Positions 18,344-26,759 of a stretch of 64,000 bases of DNA are shown one piece after another (within the stretch, counting starts at the first letter, position 1; each line of letters starts with the position of its first letter). The notes beneath the pieces were generated by a model. That model did not search any database, was not told the DNA's origin, and worked only from the letters and a program-made list of their open reading frames with translations. Origin of the DNA: Fimenecus sp964540535 (GTDB taxonomy: Bacteria; Bacillota; Clostridia; Oscillospirales; Acutalibacteraceae); assembly GCA_964540535.1 (NCBI GenBank), contig CAZIMO010000004.1, forward strand, positions 62,001 through 126,000, given 5' to 3'. Both the position numbers and the translations under genes were made by a program.

Positions 18344-18389
18344 ATAACATTACCTCGTTTCTTTATTTTTTCACTTTATTCATAAATAA

Positions 18390-18420
18390 TCAAAATATTA
18401 TCCCTATTAAAATATTTTGA
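18390..18420 (-). promoter_or_regulatory. Inverted repeat in the leader of the SipW/TasA-like operon
   Basis: TCAAAATATT and AATATTTTGA form a perfect 10-bp inverted repeat with an 11-base centre. It starts about 20 bases after the predicted transcription start, so it could be an operator or an mRNA leader hairpin. Confidence 0.4.
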
Positions 18421-18445
18421 CTTAAATTTGTTTAAAGTTATATAT

Positions 18446-18474
18446 ATAATATTCAAAAAATAATCATATGTCAA
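18446..18474 (-). promoter_or_regulatory. Near-consensus promoter of the surface operon
   Basis: Minus strand TTGACA, a 17-base spacer, then TATTAT. It lies about 100 bases before the first SipW start codon; the GAGG ribosome site is just before that ATG. Confidence 0.7.
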
Positions 18475-18551
18475 GTAACTTACCTGAAAATCAACAAGGT
18501 GTTCTTTGACTAATCAGATTATATTATATACTAAAAAATATTACAAAAAAT

Positions 18552-18586
18552 AAAAAACTCTCTTGCCTCGGCAGACAAAAGAGAAT
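18552..18586 (-). terminator. Terminator-like hairpin between tRNA-Pro and the surface operon
   Basis: On the minus strand CTCTTTTGTCTGCC pairs with GGCAAGAGAG (one bulge) and is followed by TTTTTT. It would stop read-through from the tRNA gene. Confidence 0.55.
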
Positions 18587-18798
18587 GTATTTAATGTAAA
18601 TATACCTACTAAAATAGTAATTAAATATTCATTGGTAAAGCGATTTTAATATTCAATACTCATAGTTTTGAACTCGCATAATATTTCATAATTGCTTTGC
18701 GAAACGCAAAGCGACCTTTTCTTTTCACTATTCTCTCATATCTTTTATCCGAAACGACAAATTAAGAGAAGAGAGAAGAACGAAAAGAGAAGAGAACA

Positions 18799-18838
18799 AA
18801 AGAAACGACAATCTTCTATCGAAAATTGTCGTTTCTTT
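18799..18838 (-). terminator. Terminator of tRNA-Pro
   Basis: AAAGAAACGACAAT and ATTGTCGTTTCTTT make a perfect 14-bp stem directly after the tRNA 3' end. Confidence 0.7.
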
Positions 18839-18839
18839 T

Positions 18840-18915
18840 TGGTCGGAGTGACAGGGCTTGAACCTGCGGCCTCTTGACCCCCAGTCAAGCGCGCTCCCAT
18901 CTGCGCCACACCCCG
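18840..18915 (-). tRNA. tRNA-Pro (anticodon GGG)
   Basis: A 76-base cloverleaf: acceptor CGGGGTG with CACTCCG, anticodon stem CTTGA/TCAAG with loop CTGGGGG giving anticodon GGG, T-loop GGTTCAAGCC, and an encoded CCA end at 18840. A promoter (TTGCAA, 17 bases, TATTAT) lies at 18934-18961 on the same strand. Confidence 0.95.
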
Positions 18916-19065
18916 ATGCGGTAACGCACATTATAATAACACATTACTTTTAATTTTGCAAGTACTTTTTTCACTTTTTTGACAATTTTGTTATATTTCT
19001 ATTTTGTTTTGCCTTTTTGACAAATATATGTTAATATTAAACAAATTAATATTAAACAAAAGGAG

Positions 19066-19455
19066 TTGTATTTTATAAAAAAGCACGCTAAAAAAATGCA
19101 GGACATAGTAAGCGATGAAGCGCGCATAAACGGAATTCAAGTTGCTCTTGATAAAATTAAAGAATTCGACTCAATACCTGCTGTACTTATGGGCGATTTC
19201 AATTCCGACGAAAATTCTGATACATATAAAAGTGCAACCGACAGCTTTCTTGATGTAAAATATCAAACTGAAAATACAAGGACGAGCGCTACATATCAAG
19301 CGTGGGGTAAAAAGCTTGATAATGACTGTATTGACTATATAATGATTTCAAAAACAGGTCTTAATGTAAATTCATATAAAGTTGTAACAGACACTTATGA
19401 CGGCGCTTATTCAAGCGACCACTTTTCACTTGTTGCAAGTCTTTCATTTGAATAA
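19066..19455 (+). pseudogene. Truncated endonuclease/exonuclease/phosphatase (EEP) family gene
   Basis: The 129-residue frame is only the C-terminal half of an EEP-fold protein: VLMGDFNS is the Asp-Phe-Asn catalytic block and SSDHFSLVAS is the terminal Ser-Asp-His block. The N-terminal half, with the metal-binding Glu and the conserved His, is missing. The only start is a TTG immediately after an AGGAG site, as if a deletion fused the original start region to the middle of the gene. No partner fragment is found upstream, where the tRNA-Pro gene lies on the other strand. Best read as a decayed gene. Confidence 0.7.
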
Positions 19456-19555
19456 TTATAATATTTACCGATAAAATTGTATTTTGCACTTGATTTTCAG
19501 CCTAAAATGCAATATTATTTATTTATGTATTATTTGGCAGTTCGGAGGTTATATA

Positions 19556-20890
19556 ATGAAAAATGAAAACAGAAAATACGCAGAGGTTGCTTATGGCATT
19601 GTAAAAGATGCAGAAGCAATGGGTTCGCGTCTTCCCGGTTCTGAAGGAGAAAGAAAGTATGCCGACTTTATGGGAAAGAAGCTTGAAGAAATCGGCATTA
19701 AGCCTACAAAAGAAGAATTTGCAGTTTCTCCACGTTCTGCAATCGGCGGACTGCCTTATGCAGGCTGGGCAGGCTTAATTTTGAGCGTACTCACCTATTT
19801 TGCGCTCGGTAATCCTTCAATTTGGTTTGGAATGGCGTTTTTCGGCCTTATTGTTGTATTTTGGCTTTTCAGCTGTGTATTTCTCTACAGCAAATGGTCT
19901 GACATTTTCTTTAGACAAAGAATTTCACAAAATGTTTACGGCGAATTAGTTCCCGAAGACGGCAAATACGATTACACGATTATTCTTTCGGGTCATACAG
20001 ACACTTGCTGGACTTGGCGTCACTCTGAAAACAATTACAAATACCGCGACAATCCCATAAAGGGACTTATTCTTACATATGCGAAGGTTGGATTCGGAGC
20101 TGTTTCAGTATTCTTTATAATCGGTGTTGCAGTTGCAATGGCTGTAATTTACGGCGGTGCATTCTTCGGTGAATACTGGGCAATGGCAACACTTGCTTCC
20201 GCATCATTCAGAGGCTTTACCATTGCATTACATTTTATTCCTCTTGTTACTGCTGTGGGAAGTTTGATTATTACAGCATGGAATGACTCACACGATGACA
20301 CAGCATCTAAAGGCGCTATGGATAATGCAACAGGTTGCGCACTCAGCTATGCAGTTATAAAGTATTTCAAAGAAAATCCCGACAAAATGCCTAAAAACTG
20401 CCGCATTATTGACTTTAACTGCGGTTCTGAAGAAGCCGGTCTTCGCGGTTCAATGGCATTTGCGGAAGAACACAGAAATGACGACATGCTTAAAAATGCT
20501 TGGAACATCAACATCGACTCTGTTGCTGACAAGGATTATTTTGAGGTTGTTATTAAAGACGATTGGCAGATGTGCCGTTTTGATACTGACCTTGAAAAGA
20601 TGTTCAAGGATACCTTTAAAGAAATGGGTATTGAAAGCAAAACAAACGGTTGTATTCATAACCCCGTCGGCGGATGCGACAGCACACCAATGACAAAAGC
20701 AGGTGTTAAATCTGTTACTTTTGCAGCACAAGACCCAACAATGACTTATTATTATCATACTTGGAGAGATAAAGCCGACCGCTTTGATTTGGAAACAGTA
20801 GGCACAGGCTTTGATGTTATTCTCAGCGTTATTGATAAGATTGAAGCTTTCCAAGAAGCAAACGGATATAACGGTCCTCAAAAGAAATAA
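19556..20890 (+). CDS. Membrane-associated M28-family zinc aminopeptidase
   Basis: The start is the ATG at 19556 behind GGAGG; the frame upstream lacks a ribosome site. The 444-residue protein has the M28 metal ligands in order: SGHTDT (His147), GAMDNATG (Asp256), NCGSEEAG (Glu292-Glu293), NIDSVAD (Asp321) and a late YYHTWRDKADRF His. The family removes N-terminal residues from peptides using two zinc ions. Unusually, two hydrophobic pairs interrupt the fold at about 66-112 and 176-240, so the enzyme is probably held in the membrane. A terminator follows 14 bases after the stop, so it appears to be monocistronic. Confidence 0.88.
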   Translation: MKNENRKYAEVAYGIVKDAEAMGSRLPGSEGERKYADFMGKKLEEIGIKPTKEEFAVSPRSAIGGLPYAGWAGLILSVLTYFALGNPSIWFGMAFFGLIVVFWLFSCVFLYSKWSDIFFRQRISQNVYGELVPEDGKYDYTIILSGHTDTCWTWRHSENNYKYRDNPIKGLILTYAKVGFGAVSVFFIIGVAVAMAVIYGGAFFGEYWAMATLASASFRGFTIALHFIPLVTAVGSLIITAWNDSHDDTASKGAMDNATGCALSYAVIKYFKENPDKMPKNCRIIDFNCGSEEAGLRGSMAFAEEHRNDDMLKNAWNINIDSVADKDYFEVVIKDDWQMCRFDTDLEKMFKDTFKEMGIESKTNGCIHNPVGGCDSTPMTKAGVKSVTFAAQDPTMTYYYHTWRDKADRFDLETVGTGFDVILSVIDKIEAFQEANGYNGPQKK

Positions 20891-20904
20891 AACATTTGAA
20901 TTTA

Positions 20905-20930
20905 GGGTATGATTACGGTCATACCCTTTT
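20905..20930 (+). terminator. Terminator after the M28 peptidase gene
   Basis: GGGTATGA and TCATACCC form the stem, followed by TTTT. Confidence 0.8.
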
Positions 20931-21000
20931 CTATTTCATTGACACTTCGGTTTATTTGTGATAAATTAAAGTATAATATTTATTAAAAAACGGTGAAATT

Positions 21001-22566
21001 ATGCGTAAGCTTATTAAGACGGTTTCAATCATTTTAGTTATGTCATTTCTTCTTTCGTCTTGCGGTGCAAGCCCAACAGAAAAGGCAGTTGCTCAAATTA
21101 AAGAGTATTTTGAAGAAAACAAATACAATGAATGTCTTGAATACACAAACAAATTAGAGATTGATACTAAAACTCAAATCAATGATACTGTTTTGTTCTT
21201 AATTTCAGATGAATATAATGAGCTTATAGCTGAAAATAAGATAAACACCAATGATATTTATGCTTTAGACACTTTTAACAACAGCTTTGCAGAAAAATGC
21301 AGAAAGCTTTGGAATATTGCGAAAACATTTTCAATCAGTAAGGATAACGAAAATTACAGCGATTTTATGTATCTGCATTACTATGCAGAAATGTGCAATT
21401 ACACAAAATACAGAGAGATTTATTCGCTTCTGAAAAAGGTTCATAATTCAGGCTATCTTAATGAAATAACAAACGCTTTGCACGCTTATGAAAATGACGG
21501 TAACAGCCTTGCCTTTGACGAGGCGTACAAATTTGCTTTGATGTTTGAACACAGCTCGTTTAACCCGCAGGAATGTCTTGTTGATGATTATAAAAATGCT
21601 CATAATCAAGCTGTTAAAGCTTTAAAATCGTTAAATAACGGTTTTACAACAAGCGATGTAAATGTCATTGCATCTTCAATGAATGATTTGAAGGACGCAC
21701 TTTCAGAAATTCTTTATATTTCTGACACGCTTAACACAATTCATTCAAAACAAATTTATATTTTCAACGAGCTCTCAAACGGTGAACTCAACACTGTTTT
21801 TAATACAGATTTAGAGCTTTCACAGAGAGAATATGAAGTTGGAATTACATTATCCTTGGATAATATTTTCGGACAAAATGCAAATGACGAAAACAGCAAC
21901 GAAATGGATGATAATTCCGCTGCTGTTGAAAAAATCAGCAAGAACCGTGCATTAGAAATAGCAGTAAATGCTATAAACAAGACGAAATCATATAATGATA
22001 AATTAAATGTAGGCTATACGCAAACGATTAATCTTCAAATAACAGAATTTGACGATAAGTCGAGTATAAGCAACACATCTGAAATTACAAAATCTGCCAT
22101 AAAAAAGTCTTTAGAGAATGCCAATGGAACAAAGAAAAAAGATATTACTTTCAACAGGGGAACAAACGGTACTATTTCACTTAACAGCTTTATTCCACCG
22201 TCGGATAAAAAGGCAATCGGAAATGCCGACAGCATTAAAGAATACAATGTTGTGAACGGAAGCGGCGGATACATTATTACAATTATATTTTTACCGGAGA
22301 CCACAAGCAAAATTTCCACTGAAAACGGCATTAGTTCAATCATTAACGGCTTTTCATTTGAAAACAGTAAGAACATCAGAGACTATAAATCTACATATTC
22401 TAAAGCAACTGCGATCATAACGGTAAACAACAGCGGTCTGCTCGAAAAAATGGAATATGAGATTTCCGGAATCAGCGACTGTGATTTTGTTGACAATAAC
22501 GGAGCCTTCCTTTTTGAAGCACAGTTTTCATTCAATGAGAAATATGTATATTCATTCAAATACTGA
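21001..22566 (+). CDS. Large lipoprotein of unknown function
   Basis: 521 residues with a lipoprotein signal (LLSSC, Cys21), so probably tethered outside the membrane. The first half is helical with tandem-helix character (AQIKEYFEENKYNECLEYTN resembles a TPR-like start); the second half (from about residue 300) is beta-rich. I do not recognise a family. It is flanked by terminators on both sides and is probably transcribed alone. The weak Shine-Dalgarno (GGTGAAATT before ATG) is unusual for this window, where most genes have GGAGG. Confidence 0.8.
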   Translation: MRKLIKTVSIILVMSFLLSSCGASPTEKAVAQIKEYFEENKYNECLEYTNKLEIDTKTQINDTVLFLISDEYNELIAENKINTNDIYALDTFNNSFAEKCRKLWNIAKTFSISKDNENYSDFMYLHYYAEMCNYTKYREIYSLLKKVHNSGYLNEITNALHAYENDGNSLAFDEAYKFALMFEHSSFNPQECLVDDYKNAHNQAVKALKSLNNGFTTSDVNVIASSMNDLKDALSEILYISDTLNTIHSKQIYIFNELSNGELNTVFNTDLELSQREYEVGITLSLDNIFGQNANDENSNEMDDNSAAVEKISKNRALEIAVNAINKTKSYNDKLNVGYTQTINLQITEFDDKSSISNTSEITKSAIKKSLENANGTKKKDITFNRGTNGTISLNSFIPPSDKKAIGNADSIKEYNVVNGSGGYIITIIFLPETTSKISTENGISSIINGFSFENSKNIRDYKSTYSKATAIITVNNSGLLEKMEYEISGISDCDFVDNNGAFLFEAQFSFNEKYVYSFKY

Positions 22567-22609
22567 TTGACAAACCGAAAACACAGCGGTATAATGATTT
22601 GCATTGAGC

Positions 22610-22664
22610 AAAGGCGTTCATTCCGCAATTGATTTTGTCAGTATCGGAATGAACGCCTTTTATT
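22610..22664 (+). terminator. Terminator after the lipoprotein gene
   Basis: AAAGGCGTTCATTCCG and CGGAATGAACGCCTTT form a perfect 16-bp stem followed by T residues. Confidence 0.85.
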
Positions 22665-22690
22665 TTGATTTTCTTGAAAGGAGAATATTT

Positions 22691-24430
22691 ATGTCAGAAA
22701 AGGTTCACAAGATTGCGGCGATTTCGCCAAAGCTCGCAGTAGGTAATGTATCTGCAAACTGTGATGAAATTGCAAGTATGATTGAAAAGGCAAAATCAGA
22801 TAATGCTGATATTATAGTTTTTCCCGAGCTTTGCTTGTGCGGGACAACTTGCGGTGATTTGCTTTTTCAAAAATTATTGATTGACGCTTGCCACAACGGT
22901 ATTCGTAAGATTTGCCGTGCTACACAAGGATATAACGGATATGTAGTTATAGGTTCACCTGTTCAAAAAAATAACAAGCTTTTTAACTGCGCATTGGTTA
23001 TAAGCAACAGTAAGGTCGTTTATAATAAGGCAAAAAACAATCTCTCACTTGAAGAAAGACGCTGGTTTGCAAGCGGAGATGAATTTGAATATGAAAACGG
23101 TGCAGCGCTTCCTTTTACTCTCGTTATAGGTGAAAATCAATTGAACAGCGTTGCGTCTGACTTTATAATAAATATTTCGGCTGTCGGCAGTGAAGTTACA
23201 AAATATAAGAAGTTAAAAAACTCTATTGAGCATTTGGATTGCGGATATGTTTACGCATCGGCGGGCGCAGGAGAATCCACAACCGACGCTGTTTATTCGG
23301 GAACTTGCATAATAGCAGAAAACGGAAAATTACTTGCAGAGGGCAAAAGATATTCCTTTGACAGCGAAATGATTATCAGTGAAATAAACATCAGCAACTG
23401 CTCGTCAAAATCGAGAATAAATGAAATTGAGAATACATCAATATCAGTAACTGACCCTCACCCGTTTATACCCGCTGATAAAGCTGAATTATCAGAACGT
23501 TGTGAAGAAATTCTTGAAATTCAAAGTACAGCACTTGCCAAAAGAATGCTGCATACGCACACAAACAAGCTTGTGCTTGGTATTTCGGGCGGACTTGATT
23601 CAACGCTCGCTCTGCTTGCCTCTGTTAAGACGATGAAAAAGCTCAGATATCCTGTTGAAGATATCACTTGCATTACAATGCCCGGGTTCGGCACAACGGA
23701 TTTGACATATACAAATGCCTGTAATCTTATAAAATCAGTAGGTGCGACATTTAAAGAAATCAGTATCAAAAATGCTTGCTTACAGCATTTTGCGGATATT
23801 GACCACGATGCTTCAATTCACAATGTAACTTATGAAAATGCACAGGCAAGAGAGCGCACTCAAATTCTTATGGATTATGCCAATAAAATCGGCGCTATAC
23901 TTGTAGGCACGGGAGATTTAAGTGAATTGGCTCTCGGTTGGTGCACATATAACGGAGATCATATGTGTATGTACGGTGTAAACGCTTCTGTTCCCAAAAC
24001 ACTGTTGCAGCATATCGTTCGTTATGTTGCTGATAACAGCGATAAAAACACGGCTGGCATTCTTTACAGCGTGCTTGATACTCCGATTAGCCCGGAATTA
24101 CTGCCCCCCGACGAAAACGGCAAAATGAAGCAAAAAACCGAAAATACGCTTGGTCCTTATGAAGTACACGATTATTATTTATATCATTTTCTTCATAATA
24201 AAACTGCTCCTGAAGAAATATTGATTTCAGCTAAAAAGGCGTTTGCAGGAATATACGGTGAAGATGAATTAAGAAATTGGCTTCAAACTTTTATAAAGAG
24301 ATTTTTTGTCAGTCAATTTAAGCGTTCCTGCTCGCCAGACGGTCCTAAAGTCGGTTCTGTATGCCTTTCGCCAAGAGGTGCGTGGATTATGCCTTCTGAC
24401 GCTTGCTTTGACGAATGGTTAAAATTTTAA
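22691..24430 (+). CDS. nadE: NAD+ synthetase with degenerate glutaminase domain
   Basis: The ATG at 22691 follows AAAGGAG; the longer frame begins inside the terminator hairpin. The 579-residue protein has a nitrilase-type N-terminal half and an ATP-dependent synthetase half with the PP-loop GISGGLDSTLAL (297-308), ending in KVGSVCLSPRG. It amidates nicotinic acid adenine dinucleotide to NAD+. In the glutaminase half Glu46 (FPEL) and Lys113 (YNKAKNNL) are present. The segment that should hold the catalytic Cys (normally a CED-type motif) is instead GENQLNSVASDFIINIS, with no Cys and an apparent deletion. The protein is also about 60 residues shorter than usual. It may use free ammonia. Confidence 0.9.
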   Translation: MSEKVHKIAAISPKLAVGNVSANCDEIASMIEKAKSDNADIIVFPELCLCGTTCGDLLFQKLLIDACHNGIRKICRATQGYNGYVVIGSPVQKNNKLFNCALVISNSKVVYNKAKNNLSLEERRWFASGDEFEYENGAALPFTLVIGENQLNSVASDFIINISAVGSEVTKYKKLKNSIEHLDCGYVYASAGAGESTTDAVYSGTCIIAENGKLLAEGKRYSFDSEMIISEINISNCSSKSRINEIENTSISVTDPHPFIPADKAELSERCEEILEIQSTALAKRMLHTHTNKLVLGISGGLDSTLALLASVKTMKKLRYPVEDITCITMPGFGTTDLTYTNACNLIKSVGATFKEISIKNACLQHFADIDHDASIHNVTYENAQARERTQILMDYANKIGAILVGTGDLSELALGWCTYNGDHMCMYGVNASVPKTLLQHIVRYVADNSDKNTAGILYSVLDTPISPELLPPDENGKMKQKTENTLGPYEVHDYYLYHFLHNKTAPEEILISAKKAFAGIYGEDELRNWLQTFIKRFFVSQFKRSCSPDGPKVGSVCLSPRGAWIMPSDACFDEWLKF

Positions 24431-24438
24431 TATTCCTT

Positions 24439-24469
24439 AATCACCCTTTCAATTGATTGGGTGATTTTT
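24439..24469 (+). terminator. Terminator after nadE
   Basis: AATCACCC and GGGTGATT stem followed by TTTTT. Confidence 0.8.
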
Positions 24470-24527
24470 ATGCATATTTACAGAAATTTACAAAATACTA
24501 TATTTGTAAATTAAGGAGTTGAAAGCT

Positions 24528-25139
24528 ATGATAAACGGAAATGCAATGTTCAAATTAAGCTATGGTTTGTTTGTTGTTTCTGCCAATGATAACGGCAAAG
24601 ACAACGGCTGTATTATAAATACGGTATCTCAAATTACAGATTTGCCAAAACGAGTAAGCATTACAGTTAATAAAGAAAATCTTACCTGTGAAATGATTGA
24701 CAAGACGAAGAATTTCACGGTTTCGGTTCTCACAACAGATGTTCCTTTTGAAGTTTTTCAGCGATTCGGATTTATAAGCGGTAAGGTAAAGGAAAAATTT
24801 GCTGATTTTAATGATATAAAAAGAGCAGAAAACGGAACTTTGTATCTTACAAAATATACAAATTCTTATATTTCCTGCACTGTAACCGATAAAATTGATT
24901 GCGGTACACATATACTTTTTATTGCCGATGTAACGGAGGCTGATATTATTTCGGATAAGCCGTCAGTCACCTATGAATATTATTTTGAGCATATCAAGCC
25001 CAAGCTTAACGCACCAAATAAGAAAAAAGGCTATATCTGTAAAATCTGCGGATATGTTTATGACGGTGAAGAATTACCACCAGATTTTATTTGTCCACTA
25101 TGCAAGCATGGTGCTGAGGATTTTGAGCCAATTGAATAA
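24528..25139 (+). CDS. Flavin reductase-rubredoxin fusion
   Basis: Start ATG at 24528 lies nine bases after AAGGAG. Residues about 1-150 form an FMN-binding flavin-reductase (flavoredoxin-like) domain (MFKLSYGLFVVSA, NGCIINTVSQIT). The last 45 residues are a rubredoxin with YICKICGYVYDG and FICPLCKHG, four Cys for one iron. This is the architecture of high-molecular-weight rubredoxins of anaerobes, which pass electrons from NAD(P)H to oxygen- or peroxide-reducing proteins. Such a partner is not visible in the window. Flanked by terminators, so expressed alone. Confidence 0.9.
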   Translation: MINGNAMFKLSYGLFVVSANDNGKDNGCIINTVSQITDLPKRVSITVNKENLTCEMIDKTKNFTVSVLTTDVPFEVFQRFGFISGKVKEKFADFNDIKRAENGTLYLTKYTNSYISCTVTDKIDCGTHILFIADVTEADIISDKPSVTYEYYFEHIKPKLNAPNKKKGYICKICGYVYDGEELPPDFICPLCKHGAEDFEPIE

Positions 25140-25145
25140 AAGTAT

Positions 25146-25178
25146 AAGCGAGGTAATTTTATTCTAATTACCTCGCTT
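25146..25178. terminator. Bidirectional terminator after the rubredoxin fusion
   Basis: AAGCGAGGTAATT and AATTACCTCGCTT, a 13-bp stem with TTATT after it. Confidence 0.8.
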
Positions 25179-25274
25179 TATTATTGTTCTTATTTGATTT
25201 TCGGTAAGATAGCCGTTCATAATTAAATGAACCAAAATATCCAGCTTATCATTTTCTGTTATGTATCTTTTCAT
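25164..25274 (-). CDS. Possible 36-residue small protein
   Basis: A short frame, MKRYITENDKLD then ILVHLIMNGYLTENQIRT, with natural-looking amphipathic helices and a basic end. It begins near a weak GGTGATG site right after a CACCGC/GCGGTG hairpin and runs into the bidirectional terminator. It could be a genuine helical microprotein or chance. Nothing recognised. Confidence 0.3.
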   Translation of the reverse strand: MKRYITENDKLDILVHLIMNGYLTENQIRTIIKRGN

Positions 25275-25311
25275 TTACATCACCGCTAAATAATATGCGG
25301 TGAAAATCTAA

Positions 25312-26040
25312 TTATTCCTTTTTCTTACGGCTTTTAACGAGTATTACAACTCCGACGGTTATAAGCAAAAGTCCGATTACAAGCAAAACAAAAACTAAAG
25401 AGTTATTACTTCCGTTATCATTTTTATCGGGAGTTACGGTAACGCTTTCTTGCTCCGAGCTTGACTGAGAACTGTTGTCAGTTGGTGTTGATGATGAAGC
25501 TTCTGTTGATGTTGAAGAAGTTTCGCTTTCGTTCGGTTCGGCATACGTGCTGTTTATTATTTTTACAACCGAATTACTTACCTCATAAGATATTTTTTCC
25601 AAATCACTTGTAATAAAATCTCCTGCATTTGGAATTGTTAGTTTTAAATCTGTATTACCTGTCGCATTAGCCAGTGCTTTAAAGGTAACCGACATTATTA
25701 CGCCCTCTGATGTAACAGAAGAGTTAGGCGCAAGATATGTGAAACGCACCTTTGCATTTTCACCGTCTATATTTTTTATACTAATATTTGCAGTTTTGTC
25801 AAGGATTGCCCCCTGCTCTGCCGAAACAAACTCAAGAATATTTTTATCGTAGTTAATATCAATAACCGCACCGCTCATTTTGGAATTATCGCTTATGAAA
25901 AGATTAAGTGTGAACTCCTCTCCTGCATAAACAGTTTCACTTGTGAGTGAAAGCTTTGCTTTTGATTCTGCAAAAGCAGAAAATGAGAATAAAGAAATCA
26001 ACATAAATAATGTTAATGCTGAAGAAATGATTTTTTTCAT
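25312..26040 (-). CDS. Membrane-anchored cohesin-domain protein
   Basis: Start taken at the ATG at 26040 (MKKIISSALTLF), which begins the signal peptide; the site before it is weak. Residues about 25-165 form a type I-like cohesin: LSLTSETVYAGEEFTLNLFI, GAVIDINYDKNILEFV, VRFTYLAPNS, VMSVTFKAL. A Ser/Thr-rich spacer follows, then a single membrane helix and SRKKKE. Cohesins bind dockerins; here only one cohesin is tethered directly to the membrane, so it would display one dockerin-bearing protein at the surface. A dockerin protein is encoded at 48009-51512, a possible partner. A terminator-like hairpin (25280-25301) follows. Confidence 0.85.
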   Translation of the reverse strand: MKKIISSALTLFMLISLFSFSAFAESKAKLSLTSETVYAGEEFTLNLFISDNSKMSGAVIDINYDKNILEFVSAEQGAILDKTANISIKNIDGENAKVRFTYLAPNSSVTSEGVIMSVTFKALANATGNTDLKLTIPNAGDFITSDLEKISYEVSNSVVKIINSTYAEPNESETSSTSTEASSSTPTDNSSQSSSEQESVTVTPDKNDNGSNNSLVFVLLVIGLLLITVGVVILVKSRKKKE

Positions 26041-26087
26041 AATTATCACCAAATATATATTAACACAAAATAAGGTCTAATACAAGA

Positions 26088-26113
26088 AAAATCCCCCGAT
26101 AAAACGAGGGACT
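26088..26113 (-). terminator. Terminator after the two-helix membrane protein gene
   Basis: Minus strand TCCCTCG and CGGGGGA stem followed by TTTTTC. Confidence 0.65.
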
Positions 26114-26119
26114 TAAATA

Positions 26120-26656
26120 CTATTTTGGTTTACTAAATTCTTCAACTAATTTCAATAAAAATTCTTCGGCTTTTTTACAGGTTTCGGCATTTTCTTTTGG
26201 CTTTTTAAGCACAATCAGAACAGTTGCAGCTACAATTATACCGAGAACTCCTGCCGACCACCATGACATTGCATTTTTTGAATAAGCATAGTAAAGATAA
26301 GCCAACACCGCAAGCACTGCAACAATATAAACAATTCTTATAAAAGGCTCATATAGTTTATCATAAACCATAACATATTCAATATATGCACCGGTTTCAT
26401 CTTCTCCAACATCCAACAGATAACAATATCTGTCATAGGTTTGAGGCTGAAGCTGATTATTGCGCGAATGGATATATTTCACCTTATACATTTTATCAAG
26501 CTTATTATATTTACCGTAAATACCCGTCATATCTTCTTCGGCAGTTGGATTTATGAATGCAATATTGAGCTTCTCACGAATTTTTACCGTTGACATATCA
26601 AGATAGATTTTTTTAGGCTCGCTCAATATCTTATAATGGAGCTTATTTATTTTCAT
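26120..26656 (-). CDS. Hypothetical membrane protein with two transmembrane helices
   Basis: About 178 residues from the ATG at 26656, which has AAGGTGA before it. The first 105 residues are soluble and beta-rich (KIYLDMSTVKIREKLNIAF, YCYLLDVGEDETGAYIEYV). Two helices follow at about 108-128 and 133-150 (IVYIVAVLAVLAYLYYAY and WSAGVLGIIVAATVLIVL), then a charged C-terminal helix. Not recognised. The cohesin gene is next downstream but a terminator lies between them. Confidence 0.7.
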   Translation of the reverse strand: MKINKLHYKILSEPKKIYLDMSTVKIREKLNIAFINPTAEEDMTGIYGKYNKLDKMYKVKYIHSRNNQLQPQTYDRYCYLLDVGEDETGAYIEYVMVYDKLYEPFIRIVYIVAVLAVLAYLYYAYSKNAMSWWSAGVLGIIVAATVLIVLKKPKENAETCKKAEEFLLKLVEEFSKPK

Positions 26657-26759
26657 TTCTATCACCTTATAATATTCTATACTAAAATAATGAAAGTTTC
26701 AAGTTGAAAAGAAAATTAAGATGTGGTATATTAGCTTATATAAAATTTGAGGTGCAAAA

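Noticed and set aside
18692..18877. 61-residue frame ending in VTGLEPAAS
   Set aside because: It is the reverse reading of tRNA-Pro; this peptide is a known annotation artefact of tRNA genes.
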